A stretch of DNA of 64,000 bases from contig JAKQDH010000143.1 of NCBI GenBank assembly GCA_029558835.1, forward strand, positions 110,398 through 174,397, in the 5' to 3' direction. Below, one piece after another: positions 10,215 to 19,178 of this stretch. Numbering within the stretch: position 1 is the first letter of the stretch; each line of letters begins with the position of its first letter. This DNA is from Planctomycetota bacterium (GTDB lineage Bacteria; Planctomycetota; Phycisphaerae; UBA1845). The notes under the pieces were generated by a model. It saw only the letters and a program-made list of their open reading frames with translations, was not told the DNA's origin and searched no databases. Both the position numbers and the translations under genes were made by a program.

Positions 10215-10270
10215 ATGGGCGAGTCGAGTTCATGCCGAGTCACGGCCGTGCTGCGGCGGGTGGCCGATGG
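9972..10270 (+). repeat. Right copy of the ~300-bp direct repeat (authentic sigma-gene 5' region)
   Basis: Partner of 6911-7211. This copy continues into the intact sigma factor gene, so it is the likely original. The left copy stops after about 18 codons. Confidence 0.9.
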
Positions 10271-10817
10271 GGACGGCGCGGCGGCCCAGGAGCTGTTCGA
10301 GGCCGTCTATGAGGAACTGCACGTCCTGGCCCAACGGTGCTTTCGCCGTGAGCGGACCGACCACACCCTCCAGGCGACCGCCCTCGTGCACGAGGCCTAC
10401 CTTAAGCTCGTGAATCAGCAGGGGGTTCGCTGGGAAGACCGTGCTCACTTCTTCGCGGTGGCGGCCAGGGTCATGCGGCACGTTCTCGTTAACCACGCGC
10501 GGGCCCGGAAGGCCGCCAAACGCGGCGGCGATCGCGGCCGGACGCCGCTGAGCCAGGTGGTCATCGCCGCGGACACCCGCTCGCTCGACCTCATCGCTCT
10601 CGACGAGGCGCTGAAGAAGCTGGCGGCCCTCGACGAGCGCCAGAGCCGGATCGTGGAGCTGCGTTTCTTCGGCGGCCTCAGCAGCGAGGAGGTGGCCGGC
10701 ACCCTGGGCGTGTCGCTGCGGACGGTCGAAGGCGAGTGGCACCTCGCCAAGGCGTGGCTGTTGCGCGAGATCGGGGACAAGACGGCAAATGACTCCGGAG
10801 AGCGGCAGCTCAAGTAA
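10215..10817 (+). CDS. ECF-type RNA polymerase sigma factor (TIGR02999-like)
   Basis: A 200-aa sigma factor that would redirect RNA polymerase to a regulon, probably under control of a linked Ser/Thr kinase. Region 2 (about 20-90) has the signature HTLQATALVHEAYLKLV and RAHFFAVAARVMRHVLVNH typical of the planctomycete TIGR02999 group. Region 4 (about 135-190) shows LSSEEVAGTLGVSLRTVEGEW, a helix-turn-helix for -35 recognition. No anti-sigma gene is adjacent. The nearest same-strand gene downstream is the large kinase at 14144; the genes between are on the opposite strand. The ATG at 10207 is better spaced from the Shine-Dalgarno but is out of frame with the family homology; 10215 fits. Confidence 0.92.
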   Translation: MGESSSCRVTAVLRRVADGDGAAAQELFEAVYEELHVLAQRCFRRERTDHTLQATALVHEAYLKLVNQQGVRWEDRAHFFAVAARVMRHVLVNHARARKAAKRGGDRGRTPLSQVVIAADTRSLDLIALDEALKKLAALDERQSRIVELRFFGGLSSEEVAGTLGVSLRTVEGEWHLAKAWLLREIGDKTANDSGERQLK

Positions 10818-11034
10818 GGGAGGCGGCACCGGGCACGCGCATGTGCCCGGCGGGCGCCTCGTCATACTGCCTTCTTGCCGGGCCGCGCGGCGTATTCCCT
10901 GCTGAGCTGGTCGGAGCGGTGAAGTCCGTCCACGGAAGCGCCACCCACCTCACCGACGTGCTCAGCATTACGGGTGCGCTGCCGAGCATCTTGCTGATCA
11001 AAGGTGTGCAGGATAGCACACAGTGTGCTGCTCG

Positions 11035-11841
11035 TCAGTCCGGGGTTCCGCCGACGCTGGTGTCAATCTGGCTCAAGGCATAGCTCAGGTCGTCAATCCC
11101 GTCCCCGTCGGTGTCCCGCAAGAATGGGTCAGACCCCCATAGGAACTCGCACACGTTGTTGAGCCCATCCCCGTCGTAGTCCTCCTCGGTGTCGATGCTA
11201 CCGATCTCGAGTCCAACCTGGACTTCCCACTCGTCCGGCAGAAGGTCGCCGTCCTCGTCAGCGAATGGTGGGTCGAGCGCCTCTTCCTCGGTCTGACTCC
11301 CTTCGGGCGCCATGCTATCCTCGCAGGCCCCCGTGTCCGCCATGCTCCGTCTCTCGCACTTGTTGCATCGCTGCGCACTTGACCAAGCCTTCTTGCCTAG
11401 TCTCTTCACGCCCTGGTAGTAGACCCAGGCCTGCGCAAGACACGACGCTTGAGCGTTGGGCACGCTGCATGATCGTGAGCACACCTGCTCCAAACTCCTG
11501 CGGAACTCGTTATCACACTTTTCCTTCGTCTGCGCGCAGTTGGTATTCATATAACAGTTGTCGTGGGCGTTGCAGGCCGCGTTGAACGTAAACACACACA
11601 CTGGAGTCCAAGATCCTGGTGACCGGACGACGAGCGTGTCCGGGATCACCCAGCCCCCAAGTCCCCACCAGCTATTTGGGCCGCACCCATTCGCCACGCA
11701 CTTTGTGGCTTCCGCCACCGAGAGATCCTTCGACAATGCTGAGTCAGCCACTTGCGCGGACCCACAGCCCGCCGGAAGCCAAGAGCATGACACTGCTACT
11801 CCCACGAGGAGAAGGCATGAGGGCAGGACATAACGAGACAT
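11035..11841 (-). CDS. Exported phospholipase A2-like lipoprotein with calcium-binding repeats
   Basis: A 268-aa protein from ATG 11841 with GGAGGTG just upstream. The N-terminus is a signal or lipoprotein peptide (candidate lipid-attachment Cys19 or Cys26). Residues 48-162 resemble secreted phospholipase A2, most like animal group XII: calcium loop NGCG (51-54), then ACNAHDNCY with the His93-Asp94 catalytic pair, then a CDNEF segment and many paired cysteines. The reaction would be release of a fatty acid from glycerophospholipids. The C-terminus (about 190-260) carries two or three DxDGDGxxDxxE calcium repeats. The gene lies between the sigma factor and the kinase, on the opposite strand. 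The fold assignment rests on motif spacing only. Confidence 0.72.
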   Translation of the reverse strand: MSRYVLPSCLLLVGVAVSCSWLPAGCGSAQVADSALSKDLSVAEATKCVANGCGPNSWWGLGGWVIPDTLVVRSPGSWTPVCVFTFNAACNAHDNCYMNTNCAQTKEKCDNEFRRSLEQVCSRSCSVPNAQASCLAQAWVYYQGVKRLGKKAWSSAQRCNKCERRSMADTGACEDSMAPEGSQTEEEALDPPFADEDGDLLPDEWEVQVGLEIGSIDTEEDYDGDGLNNVCEFLWGSDPFLRDTDGDGIDDLSYALSQIDTSVGGTPD

Positions 11842-12457
11842 ACGTCACCTCCAATGCTGCAATTGGTTCTTGCGCGCCCAAACAGGCTAGCTTCCTCTCG
11901 GGCGCGACTGCCAGAATCACCTGCGATGCTCGCGCGTACGCACTCGCGAGTCTCGAGTCGTCTTTGCTCGACGCGTCTCACACGGGCATGCCGGAACACA
12001 CACTTCGTACCTTTGGAAGAGAATGCGTGCCGACCAGGGTTGCCCATGCCCATGGGGATGGACGGTGCAGAACCACCCGCCAACAGCAGTCCTCCCTCCT
12101 TCCCCATGGAACCCTGCCCGAGTACGGCATTGGCGCGTCTCCAGCGAGTTCGTCGGCGTTGATCCCTCGGCTTGGCTGCGCGATGGGCTGACGCGCCTTC
12201 TCACGCATCCGGCCGGTCGTCTGGAGGAACCCATCCCCCGGCAGTGGAAGAGGCGATTCGGCGCGCTACCACTCCCGGCCATCTCCGTTGGCTGATCCTC
12301 ACATCCCACGCACGAAGACCGGCCCACCCGGGCTGCCTGTCAGCTCCGCCCGCATCCCCATAGGGTGGGGCCTGCGCTTGTTCTTCACGCATCACACCGT
12401 GCCCTGAGGGGCACCACAGCCCTCCCGACGGTCCCTGAAGCACCAGCAAGCGGTTGC
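11842..12457. other. Intergenic region, nothing recognised
   Basis: About 615 bases upstream of the phospholipase-like gene. No reading frame has a credible start, composition and motif together, and no clear repeat or RNA structure was seen. Confidence 0.4.
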
Positions 12458-13729
12458 TCAGTTACCCTCCTTGCCCTGCGAGCAGGCTCCCTGCACAGTT
12501 GTCGGTCCGCATGACCGGTAAGTCGTACTCGCTGCCGCTCTGTGTGTGACAGCAGGAACCGGCTGTAAAACCCGCAAGAAAAAAGCGCCGATCGCCCATC
12601 CCGAGCGTACTACGTTGACCATGCGAACCGTGCGCGAGCATGCTGCACCCGCACCATCGGCGCGGGACGCTCGACGCGCGGCTGAACCTACAATAGGGGG
12701 GCATGCCCACGCAACCGACCCTTCTTGACTGCGTACCCACGCATCATTCACAGTCGGACGCGATCCTGCTCCACAGCACGAGTTCGCAGGTCGTGCAGAA
12801 TGGCGTGAGAATCGCCCGAAGACCCCACGCGCCGCAAACATTGCATTCCCCGGTGGCTGCTGCTCTCCCCGTCCTATAACTCCTGCCTGAATATGCAATA
12901 CGTTTCTGGGCGCTTCGGAGATGGAACCGCAGTTGTCCGTGATCGTAAACATCACGGTCTGGTCGGGCTCCGCGGAAGCGTGCCTCAACCGCGTCCCACT
13001 GCCCGTCTGCCCGTGACCGAAGCTCCACGCGTGCGACACGATGCCGCCGTCCGCGTCAAACGAGGCGCTGCCGTCGAAGGTGAGCTCCTCGTCGACCTCC
13101 CCTTCCTGGTCGTCACCGGCCACCGCCACCGGCGGCAGGTCATTCAGGCAGGGGCCCGTCCCGATGATGATGGCGCTGATTAGGTCCGCCTCGGACATGG
13201 CGCCGCAGTTGTCGAGCACCCACAACCTGACGCTGTAGGTTCCCGCCGCGGTTAACACGTGCCGTGCGGTCGGCGTCGACTGCCACTGAACGCAACGGTC
13301 GTCGTCGAAACACCAGTGGTAGCCATTGATCCGCCCGCCCGGGTCACTCGAGCCCGAGCCGTCAAACGTCACCGCATTGTCCGCCAGCCCGGTCACCTCC
13401 GGCCCGGCATTCGCGGTCGGCAGCTCGTTGTCCCTAGAGCCCCCGCCGCTCGGACCGCCGCCCTCAGGGTCGGCCCCGGTCGGCTCTTGCGTGGCAACCC
13501 CAACGAGACCCGCACCACGATCGCCCTCGAGCAACCGCTGGCTCCCCACCCCGCCCGAAGACGCTGGTGCTGGCAAGGCAAGCACAAGAGACTGCGTCAG
13601 GACGGACGCCAGCGCCCCCGTGGCTGCCCACCCGCCTCCTAGGTGAGTCGATCCCCTGACCTCTCCGGCTTCCCCGTGCCGCACCAACACTACCCCACGC
13701 GTACCGGAAACACACGATGACCGTGACAT
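12458..13729 (-). CDS. PKD-domain secreted protein, possibly frameshifted near its end
   Basis: Reading from ATG 13729 gives 423 aa. A hydrophobic stretch (ALASVLTQSLVLALPAP) suggests a signal peptide. Two PKD-like domains follow: one starting at LPTANAGPEVTGLADNAVTFDGSGSSDP in the family sense (key residues NAGP, FDGSGS, and a strand ending YSVRLWVLDN), and a second at PPVAVAGDDQEGEVDEELTFDGS. PKD domains are beta-sandwich modules of surface proteins. After about residue 285 the sequence becomes Arg/Ala-rich without homology, while a different frame near 12930 continues with plausible codons, so a frameshift or decay is likely. The gene diverges from the kinase gene at 14144. Confidence 0.5.
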   Translation of the reverse strand: MSRSSCVSGTRGVVLVRHGEAGEVRGSTHLGGGWAATGALASVLTQSLVLALPAPASSGGVGSQRLLEGDRGAGLVGVATQEPTGADPEGGGPSGGGSRDNELPTANAGPEVTGLADNAVTFDGSGSSDPGGRINGYHWCFDDDRCVQWQSTPTARHVLTAAGTYSVRLWVLDNCGAMSEADLISAIIIGTGPCLNDLPPVAVAGDDQEGEVDEELTFDGSASFDADGGIVSHAWSFGHGQTGSGTRLRHASAEPDQTVMFTITDNCGSISEAPRNVLHIQAGVIGRGEQQPPGNAMFAARGVFGRFSRHSARPANSCCGAGSRPTVNDAWVRSQEGSVAWACPPIVGSAARRASRADGAGAACSRTVRMVNVVRSGWAIGAFFLRVLQPVPAVTHRAAASTTYRSCGPTTVQGACSQGKEGN

Positions 13730-13988
13730 TGGGCTGTTCCCGAGCCGAGGAACCGACCCCTGCAAACCCGAACCGACTATCCGGGCCCAGGCCCAGTGCG
13801 CCTGGGATACCGCCACTGGACTCCGTGCCTTCCGGGGCGTTGATGCGAGGCAGACCTCGGCTTCCTTAGAAGTGCGCGTTACCCCTGGGTTGCCTGAACT
13901 CCAGCGGGATCTTCTCGGGAGTGGTAGGACGCCCCGGCGACCGCAGATACGACCGCCGGCGGCGGGTTCCGACATCTCGCCCTGAGTT

Positions 13989-14017
13989 CGTAAGGCTATG
14001 CCAATTTGGCACTTACG
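13989..14017. promoter_or_regulatory. Nested palindrome in a divergent intergenic region (possible operator)
   Basis: Outer arms CGTAAG (13989-13994) and CTTACG (14012-14017) enclose TGCCAA-T-TTGGCA (13999-14011). It sits between the divergent PKD and kinase genes, so it may be a regulator binding site. Function is inferred from symmetry and position only. Confidence 0.35.
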
Positions 14018-14143
14018 GTAATGCACTGCGGCCAGCGCGGGCTGTCCCGTCGGTCGCCAACTTCGTAGTATGATGAGTTGGTTCCACTCGGTGGCTGAAG
14101 CGACCTTCTGGTTATTCGGCGCGCGGTGATGGAGCAAACTCGA

Positions 14144-17100
14144 ATGACTCCCGAACGGTGGCAGCAGGTCAAGCGCGTCTACACGCTGGTCCGGGGTGAG
14201 GCTCCGGAGCGGCGCGGGGCTGCCTTGCAGGCGCTGTGCGGCGACGATGCAGAGCTCTACGCGGAGGTCGAGTCGCTGCTTCGCCACGGCGACCAGGCGG
14301 AGAGCTTCCTCGAGGAGGCGGCGCTGCGCGTCGTGACGGACGGCGGGGGCGACGGTGACACGCCCGCGGTGATCGGCCGGCGGATCGGGGCGTACACGGT
14401 CATCCGCGAGATCGCCGCTGGCGGGATGGGGGTGGTGTACGAGGCCCGGCAGGAGCATCCCAGCCGCGTTGTTGCCCTGAAGGTCATGAAGGCGGGTCTG
14501 TCATCGCCGTCGGCGCGCCGCCGGTTCGAAGATGAATCGCAGACCCTCGCCCGCTTGCAGCATCCCGGCATCGCACAAGTCTACGAGGCCGGTACACACG
14601 CCGAGGGCGGATCGGACCTGCCGTACTTCGCCATGGAGCTGGTACCGGACGCGACGACCATCACGGAGTTCGCGACGGCCCAACGGCTGGACCTGCGCCG
14701 GCGGCTCGAGCTCTTCATTGACGTGTGCGAGGCGGTCCACTACGGGCATCAGAAGGGGATCATCCACCGCGATCTGAAGCCTGCGAATATCCTGGTTTCC
14801 GCGACCGGACAGCCGAAGATCATCGACTTCGGCATCGCGCGCATGCTGGACCCTGCCGCGGCCGTGGCCACGCAGACCGCGACCGGGCAGCTTGTCGGCA
14901 CGCTCCAGTACATGAGCCCGGAGCAGATTGACGGCGACCCCCATGCGGTGGACGTGCGCTGCGACGTGTACGCGCTGGGGGTGGTTCTGTTCGAGTTGCT
15001 CTGCGAGCAGCTCCCTTATGACGTGACGAAATCAGGCATCTACGAGGCCGCCCGGACCATCAAGGAGCGGCCTCCCCTCAGGCCCTCCACGTTGAGCCGT
15101 GCCTTGCGCGGCGACCTGGACACGATCGTCCTGCGCTGCCTGGAGAAGAAGCCGAGCCGGCGGTACCAGTCGGTGGCCGACTTGGCCGGCGACCTGCGGC
15201 GGCACTTGCGACACGAGCCGATCGAGGCCCGGCGGGATAGCACGTTTTACGTGCTGCGGCGGCACTTGTATCGACACCGGTGGGCGGCCGCGGTGTTCTT
15301 CATCGCCCTTGGCGCGATTGTGACCAGTGCTTGGGCGATCTCGTCGCGCGCGCAGCGTGAGGAAGCCCGCATGCGGGCCGTGTTGAGTCTGGCCCGCACC
15401 TGGACGCGTGACAACGCACCGGTCGCGGCGGCTCCAGCTTTGTGGAAGGAGTTCTTGACGCGAGATTGCGACCGCACACGCTTCGCTCTGTGGGAGTTCT
15501 ACCTGAAGTATCCGCGCGTGTATGCCAATGCCGACCTCGGTCCGCTGGTCGACGTCGAGTACTCGCCATCGGGGCGCTGGCTGGCTGTGGTCACAAATGA
15601 CGGGCATGTACATGTGCTCGCTGTCGAGCCCGACACGGGGAAGGTGCTGTACGAAGGGGAACTCGAGGGCGTAGAGCAGGCCACCTGTCTCAAGTTCTCG
15701 ACGGCCGAGGCAACTCGACTGTGCGCTGGAGACACCACAGGCTTCGTGCACGAGGTCGCGTTCGACGACGGCAAGGGTTGCGCAAGCGGTGGGTTGCGCA
15801 CGGTGGATCTGTGGGACGAGCAGGTGGCGAATCGAAGCGCAGTCGGCGCGCTTGCGCTATCACCTTGCGGGCGCTGGCTGGCTGCCGGCGGCGATGCGTC
15901 GAAGACCGACACAGGTGCACCAGCGCCGGCCGATGCGCGGATTCGCCTTTGGCGGCTCGACGAGATCAAACTAACACATGAGTGGAATGAGCCGGGCTGG
16001 GCACTCACCGGCCTCGGGTTCTCCGGCGATGGACTGATGCTCGCGGCCACCTTCGCACGTCACGAAGAAGGGTATGCGCAGGGCGGCCGCTCGCTTGTCT
16101 GGAGCACTGCGACCGGCGAGGTGACAGGCACCCCGAAGTTGTCCACGACAACGCAACGCGGCGTCTTGTTCTCCGAGGACGCGAGCAGGCTCTTCACCGG
16201 AGAGGGTGGCCTCCTCGAGTGGGACATTCAGGGCGACGCGGAATATAGGCATCCGATGGGGAGGACCTGGGGAATTCGATCTCTGGCCGCGGGTGTGGGC
16301 CCGGTCGCGTGGTGCGTGGCCATCGGTTGTGGTGACGGCTCGCTACGATTCTACGACGCGTCCGCCGGGCAGTTTCTCGCGCGGCGAGGATACCACGATA
16401 TCGACGTCGCTGATGACGTCGACGTGGCCGTCTCGCCGGACGGCCACTTTGTGGCGTCGGTGGCTCTCGACGGCTTAAGCGTCTGGCAATTAAGGGCGGA
16501 GGATGACATACGCCTTGCTTGGCCGCTGGGGACGGGCGACGACGTCGCGCTCGCCGTCGACGGGCTGGTGGCGACACACACGGTCGAGCCGTCGGACGCC
16601 TTGCCGCCTGACCAGCGTTCCTCGGTGATTGAGCTGTGGTCCAGCGGGTCCCCGATCAGGCGCACCCCCTGGGATGCAGACTGCGCGATGGCGCTATGCG
16701 CGGATGGAAGCCGCCTGGCCCTATCGAAGAGAGGCGCGCAAGAACTGCTCGCCGGGGAGCCCGGTTTCGGCATCTGGATCCTCAGCTCTCCGGATTGGAC
16801 GGATAGGCGTTTGGCCGCGAAGACCACCCAGGCAGTGACGGCAATGGAGTGGCTCGGCCCAGAAGGTCGACACCTGCTGGTGGCGCTCGGCGATGGCCGC
16901 GCCGCGATCTGTTCCGTTGATCGCACTCTCGCTGACGCCGCTGCGTCGCTTACCAGGATTCACCAGTTCAACACGGCCTGCACGCGCTTTGCGGTCGATA
17001 GCCGTGGCGAATGGCTGGCTGCCTGTAGTGAGGGCGGAAAGGAGGCTGAGCCGAACGGTCATGTCTGCCTTTGGCGCGTCGCCGACATCGTTCGGCTTGC

Positions 17101-17593
17101 AGAGGGTGCTGGCGCAACAGGGGACGCGGGCATCCAACCGGTCAGCGAGTTCGCCGTCCACCGGCATGTTTGGAGTCTGACGTTCGTTTGCGGCAGCTCG
17201 GGCCGTCTGTTGATTGCGACATCGGGTCGGCCCCGCGAAGTGCATCTCTGGGATCCCCGCTCCGGCAATCGCTGCGCCACTCTGGTCGGGCACGGTGACG
17301 CGGTGCGACGCTGCATTGCGCTCGGACCGCGCCAGCTTGTCACTGCATCCGACGACCTGACTGCGCGGCTTTGGGACGTGCCCACCGGGGAGGAGCTGTG
17401 CGTCCTGGGCCGCTCCGAAGAAACCATACCGCGAATCGCGGTGGCCGGCGGCAAGATCGCCATCGCGTGCGACCGGGCCGTGCGCGTCCTCGACCCGGAC
17501 GACGTCGATCGCTTCATCACCTATAATCGTGCGTACGAGGAGGTTCGACTGTCTCGGGTGGACCAAGCCGTGGTGAGTGGACCACCGCCATAG
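14144..17593 (+). CDS. Membrane-anchored Ser/Thr protein kinase with C-terminal WD40-like propeller
   Basis: A 1149-aa protein. I prefer ATG 14144 (start MTPERWQQ) with GGAG at 14131-14134, because this N-terminal helical module is typical of kinases paired with TIGR02999 sigma factors. The kinase domain (about 82-355) is complete: glycine loop AAGGMGVVYEA, Lys113 in VALKVMK, HRD 208-210 in IIHRDLKPANIL, DFG 228-230, and MSPEQ. One membrane segment follows (about 379-399). The rest (about 460-1120) has repeated beta-propeller blades such as VEYSPSGRWLAVVTNDG and RLWDVPTGEEL. It would phosphorylate cytoplasmic targets, plausibly the upstream sigma factor. A weak TAGTAT at 14066-14071 could be its -10. 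Confidence 0.93.
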   Translation: MTPERWQQVKRVYTLVRGEAPERRGAALQALCGDDAELYAEVESLLRHGDQAESFLEEAALRVVTDGGGDGDTPAVIGRRIGAYTVIREIAAGGMGVVYEARQEHPSRVVALKVMKAGLSSPSARRRFEDESQTLARLQHPGIAQVYEAGTHAEGGSDLPYFAMELVPDATTITEFATAQRLDLRRRLELFIDVCEAVHYGHQKGIIHRDLKPANILVSATGQPKIIDFGIARMLDPAAAVATQTATGQLVGTLQYMSPEQIDGDPHAVDVRCDVYALGVVLFELLCEQLPYDVTKSGIYEAARTIKERPPLRPSTLSRALRGDLDTIVLRCLEKKPSRRYQSVADLAGDLRRHLRHEPIEARRDSTFYVLRRHLYRHRWAAAVFFIALGAIVTSAWAISSRAQREEARMRAVLSLARTWTRDNAPVAAAPALWKEFLTRDCDRTRFALWEFYLKYPRVYANADLGPLVDVEYSPSGRWLAVVTNDGHVHVLAVEPDTGKVLYEGELEGVEQATCLKFSTAEATRLCAGDTTGFVHEVAFDDGKGCASGGLRTVDLWDEQVANRSAVGALALSPCGRWLAAGGDASKTDTGAPAPADARIRLWRLDEIKLTHEWNEPGWALTGLGFSGDGLMLAATFARHEEGYAQGGRSLVWSTATGEVTGTPKLSTTTQRGVLFSEDASRLFTGEGGLLEWDIQGDAEYRHPMGRTWGIRSLAAGVGPVAWCVAIGCGDGSLRFYDASAGQFLARRGYHDIDVADDVDVAVSPDGHFVASVALDGLSVWQLRAEDDIRLAWPLGTGDDVALAVDGLVATHTVEPSDALPPDQRSSVIELWSSGSPIRRTPWDADCAMALCADGSRLALSKRGAQELLAGEPGFGIWILSSPDWTDRRLAAKTTQAVTAMEWLGPEGRHLLVALGDGRAAICSVDRTLADAAASLTRIHQFNTACTRFAVDSRGEWLAACSEGGKEAEPNGHVCLWRVADIVRLAEGAGATGDAGIQPVSEFAVHRHVWSLTFVCGSSGRLLIATSGRPREVHLWDPRSGNRCATLVGHGDAVRRCIALGPRQLVTASDDLTARLWDVPTGEELCVLGRSEETIPRIAVAGGKIAIACDRAVRVLDPDDVDRFITYNRAYEEVRLSRVDQAVVSGPPP

Positions 17594-17671
17594 CCCGTCG
17601 GACCCAAGGGCATCGGACGCGTCCGCCGCGCTCTCACTTGCGCGGCGCGGTCGGCGTCCGCGGAGTCACCG

Positions 17672-18838
17672 ATGACGCTACGTATCAAGGGAGTCGTTCG
17701 CCTCGCCCAGCACGTACGGCGCGAGCTGGCCCAGCCCATCACGGCTGCCCGCCGTGAGCACCTTCGCCATACGGTTGCCAAGGCCTTGGCCCAGGTTCAT
17801 GGCATCCTGGCCGCACACAACACGACCCTGCAGGCCATGCCCGCGCCCACGCGGCGGGCGTATCAGTTCCTGGCCGGCCTGAAACTGGACGAAGTCGTAT
17901 CATCCCCGGCACCGGCAACACCCCAGCCACGAGGCGATATCAAGCTGATCGGACTCAAGGCGTTCTGGGACCGTCTGCTTGATCATCTCGCGCACGCGCG
18001 CACGCCGGACGAGGAAGACGCCCTCTATCGCTCGATTGTCGCAACCAGCCAGAGCGTCGAGCGCCACTTGCATGTCAACGGCCTCGATGACGCTGCCCTG
18101 ACCGCAAGCTCCCATATGGTCCTGGGGTGGCTGGCTTACTTCCGGCCGCGCGAGAACTTCAACGCCTACGTGGCGGCCGTAGCTCGTGCCCGACCGATCC
18201 TGGACGCGGCGCTCCAGCGACACCCCGGTTACCGGCCGCCTGCCGTCGTGCATTTTCGTCCCCTTCCCTCTCTCTACCGCCTCCGCGCCTACCGCAACGC
18301 GACCCGTTTCGTTCTTCCGACACCGATGATCGCACTGCCTGCAGAGTTCTTCGCTGCCCTCGCCGACGCCATCCTCAACGGGGGCTCGCGGCAACCGGTT
18401 GTGGAAGCCCTCGGGAGCGACGAATGCCAGGTGATCCAGGCGGAACTGGACGTGCTCGGCGGGCAGCCGGAACAGGCAAGGGGCCTGCACCACGACCTCG
18501 TTGCCGCGTTCGAGCGTGTGAACGCCCGCTACTTCGCCGGTGCGCTTGCCCGCCCGCGACTGACGTGGAGCCGCACGTTCTCCGGGCGCAAGTTCGGCCA
18601 CTACGACACCGTGCGCGACAGCGTGATGATCAGTTGCACCCTCGACCGCCCCGACGTGCCCCCGGGGGTGCTCGACTTCGTCGTCTACCACGAGCTGCTC
18701 CATAAGCAACTCGGGGTGAACTGGTCAGCCACCGGTCGGGCGGCCGCACACACTCCCGAATTCTGCGCGGCCGAGCGACGCTTCGACCGCGGCGCGGAAG
18801 CCCACGCCATGCTTCAGCGCCTCGCAAGAGAGCGCTGA
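17672..18838 (+). CDS. SprT-like zinc-metallopeptidase domain protein
   Basis: A 388-aa protein beginning at ATG 17672, 78 bp after the kinase gene and in the same orientation. The C-terminal part (about 270-370) resembles SprT-like domains: FERVNARYFAGALARPRLTWS is the typical entry, VVYHELLHKQLG supplies a HExxH-type zinc site, and the His in AAHTPEFCAAERRF is a candidate third ligand. The N-terminal 260 residues are not recognised. No signal peptide is evident, so it is probably cytoplasmic. Whether it is proteolytic is unknown. Confidence 0.7.
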   Translation: MTLRIKGVVRLAQHVRRELAQPITAARREHLRHTVAKALAQVHGILAAHNTTLQAMPAPTRRAYQFLAGLKLDEVVSSPAPATPQPRGDIKLIGLKAFWDRLLDHLAHARTPDEEDALYRSIVATSQSVERHLHVNGLDDAALTASSHMVLGWLAYFRPRENFNAYVAAVARARPILDAALQRHPGYRPPAVVHFRPLPSLYRLRAYRNATRFVLPTPMIALPAEFFAALADAILNGGSRQPVVEALGSDECQVIQAELDVLGGQPEQARGLHHDLVAAFERVNARYFAGALARPRLTWSRTFSGRKFGHYDTVRDSVMISCTLDRPDVPPGVLDFVVYHELLHKQLGVNWSATGRAAAHTPEFCAAERRFDRGAEAHAMLQRLARER

Positions 18839-19178
18839 CGTGACCTCGCGAGCGATGCCGTCTCTCTGGCGATGCGCCTAGGTTTCCGCCTGCGCACAAC
18901 GAGAGAGCGACCTGCGGGGATGCGTGTGCACTAATGGGGTGGTGGAACGAGATTAGAGGCTAAAATCCTTTATGGAAGTTTAACTTTTTTCTCCTGTTTC
19001 GCGCCGAGTCGTTGGCGGTGCGACTAACTTAGTAGATTAGGGGGCTCTGGTGACGTGGCGGACGCACCCAACGTGCGCCCGCCGTGGCCAGGGTGGGGTG
19101 TGAGGGATCAACGCAGAGGGACGAGGTTCCCCCACCGGATATTGACAGCAGTCCCAGGACTTTTTTGAGGAGAAACGT
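18839..19178. other. Intergenic region upstream of the dockerin protein gene
   Basis: About 340 bases. The patch 18948-19000 is clearly AT-richer than its surroundings and contains TAAAAT and TTTAACTTTTTT, a plausible promoter zone. A strong Shine-Dalgarno (GAGGAGAAA) lies just before the next start. No other feature is seen. Confidence 0.4.
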
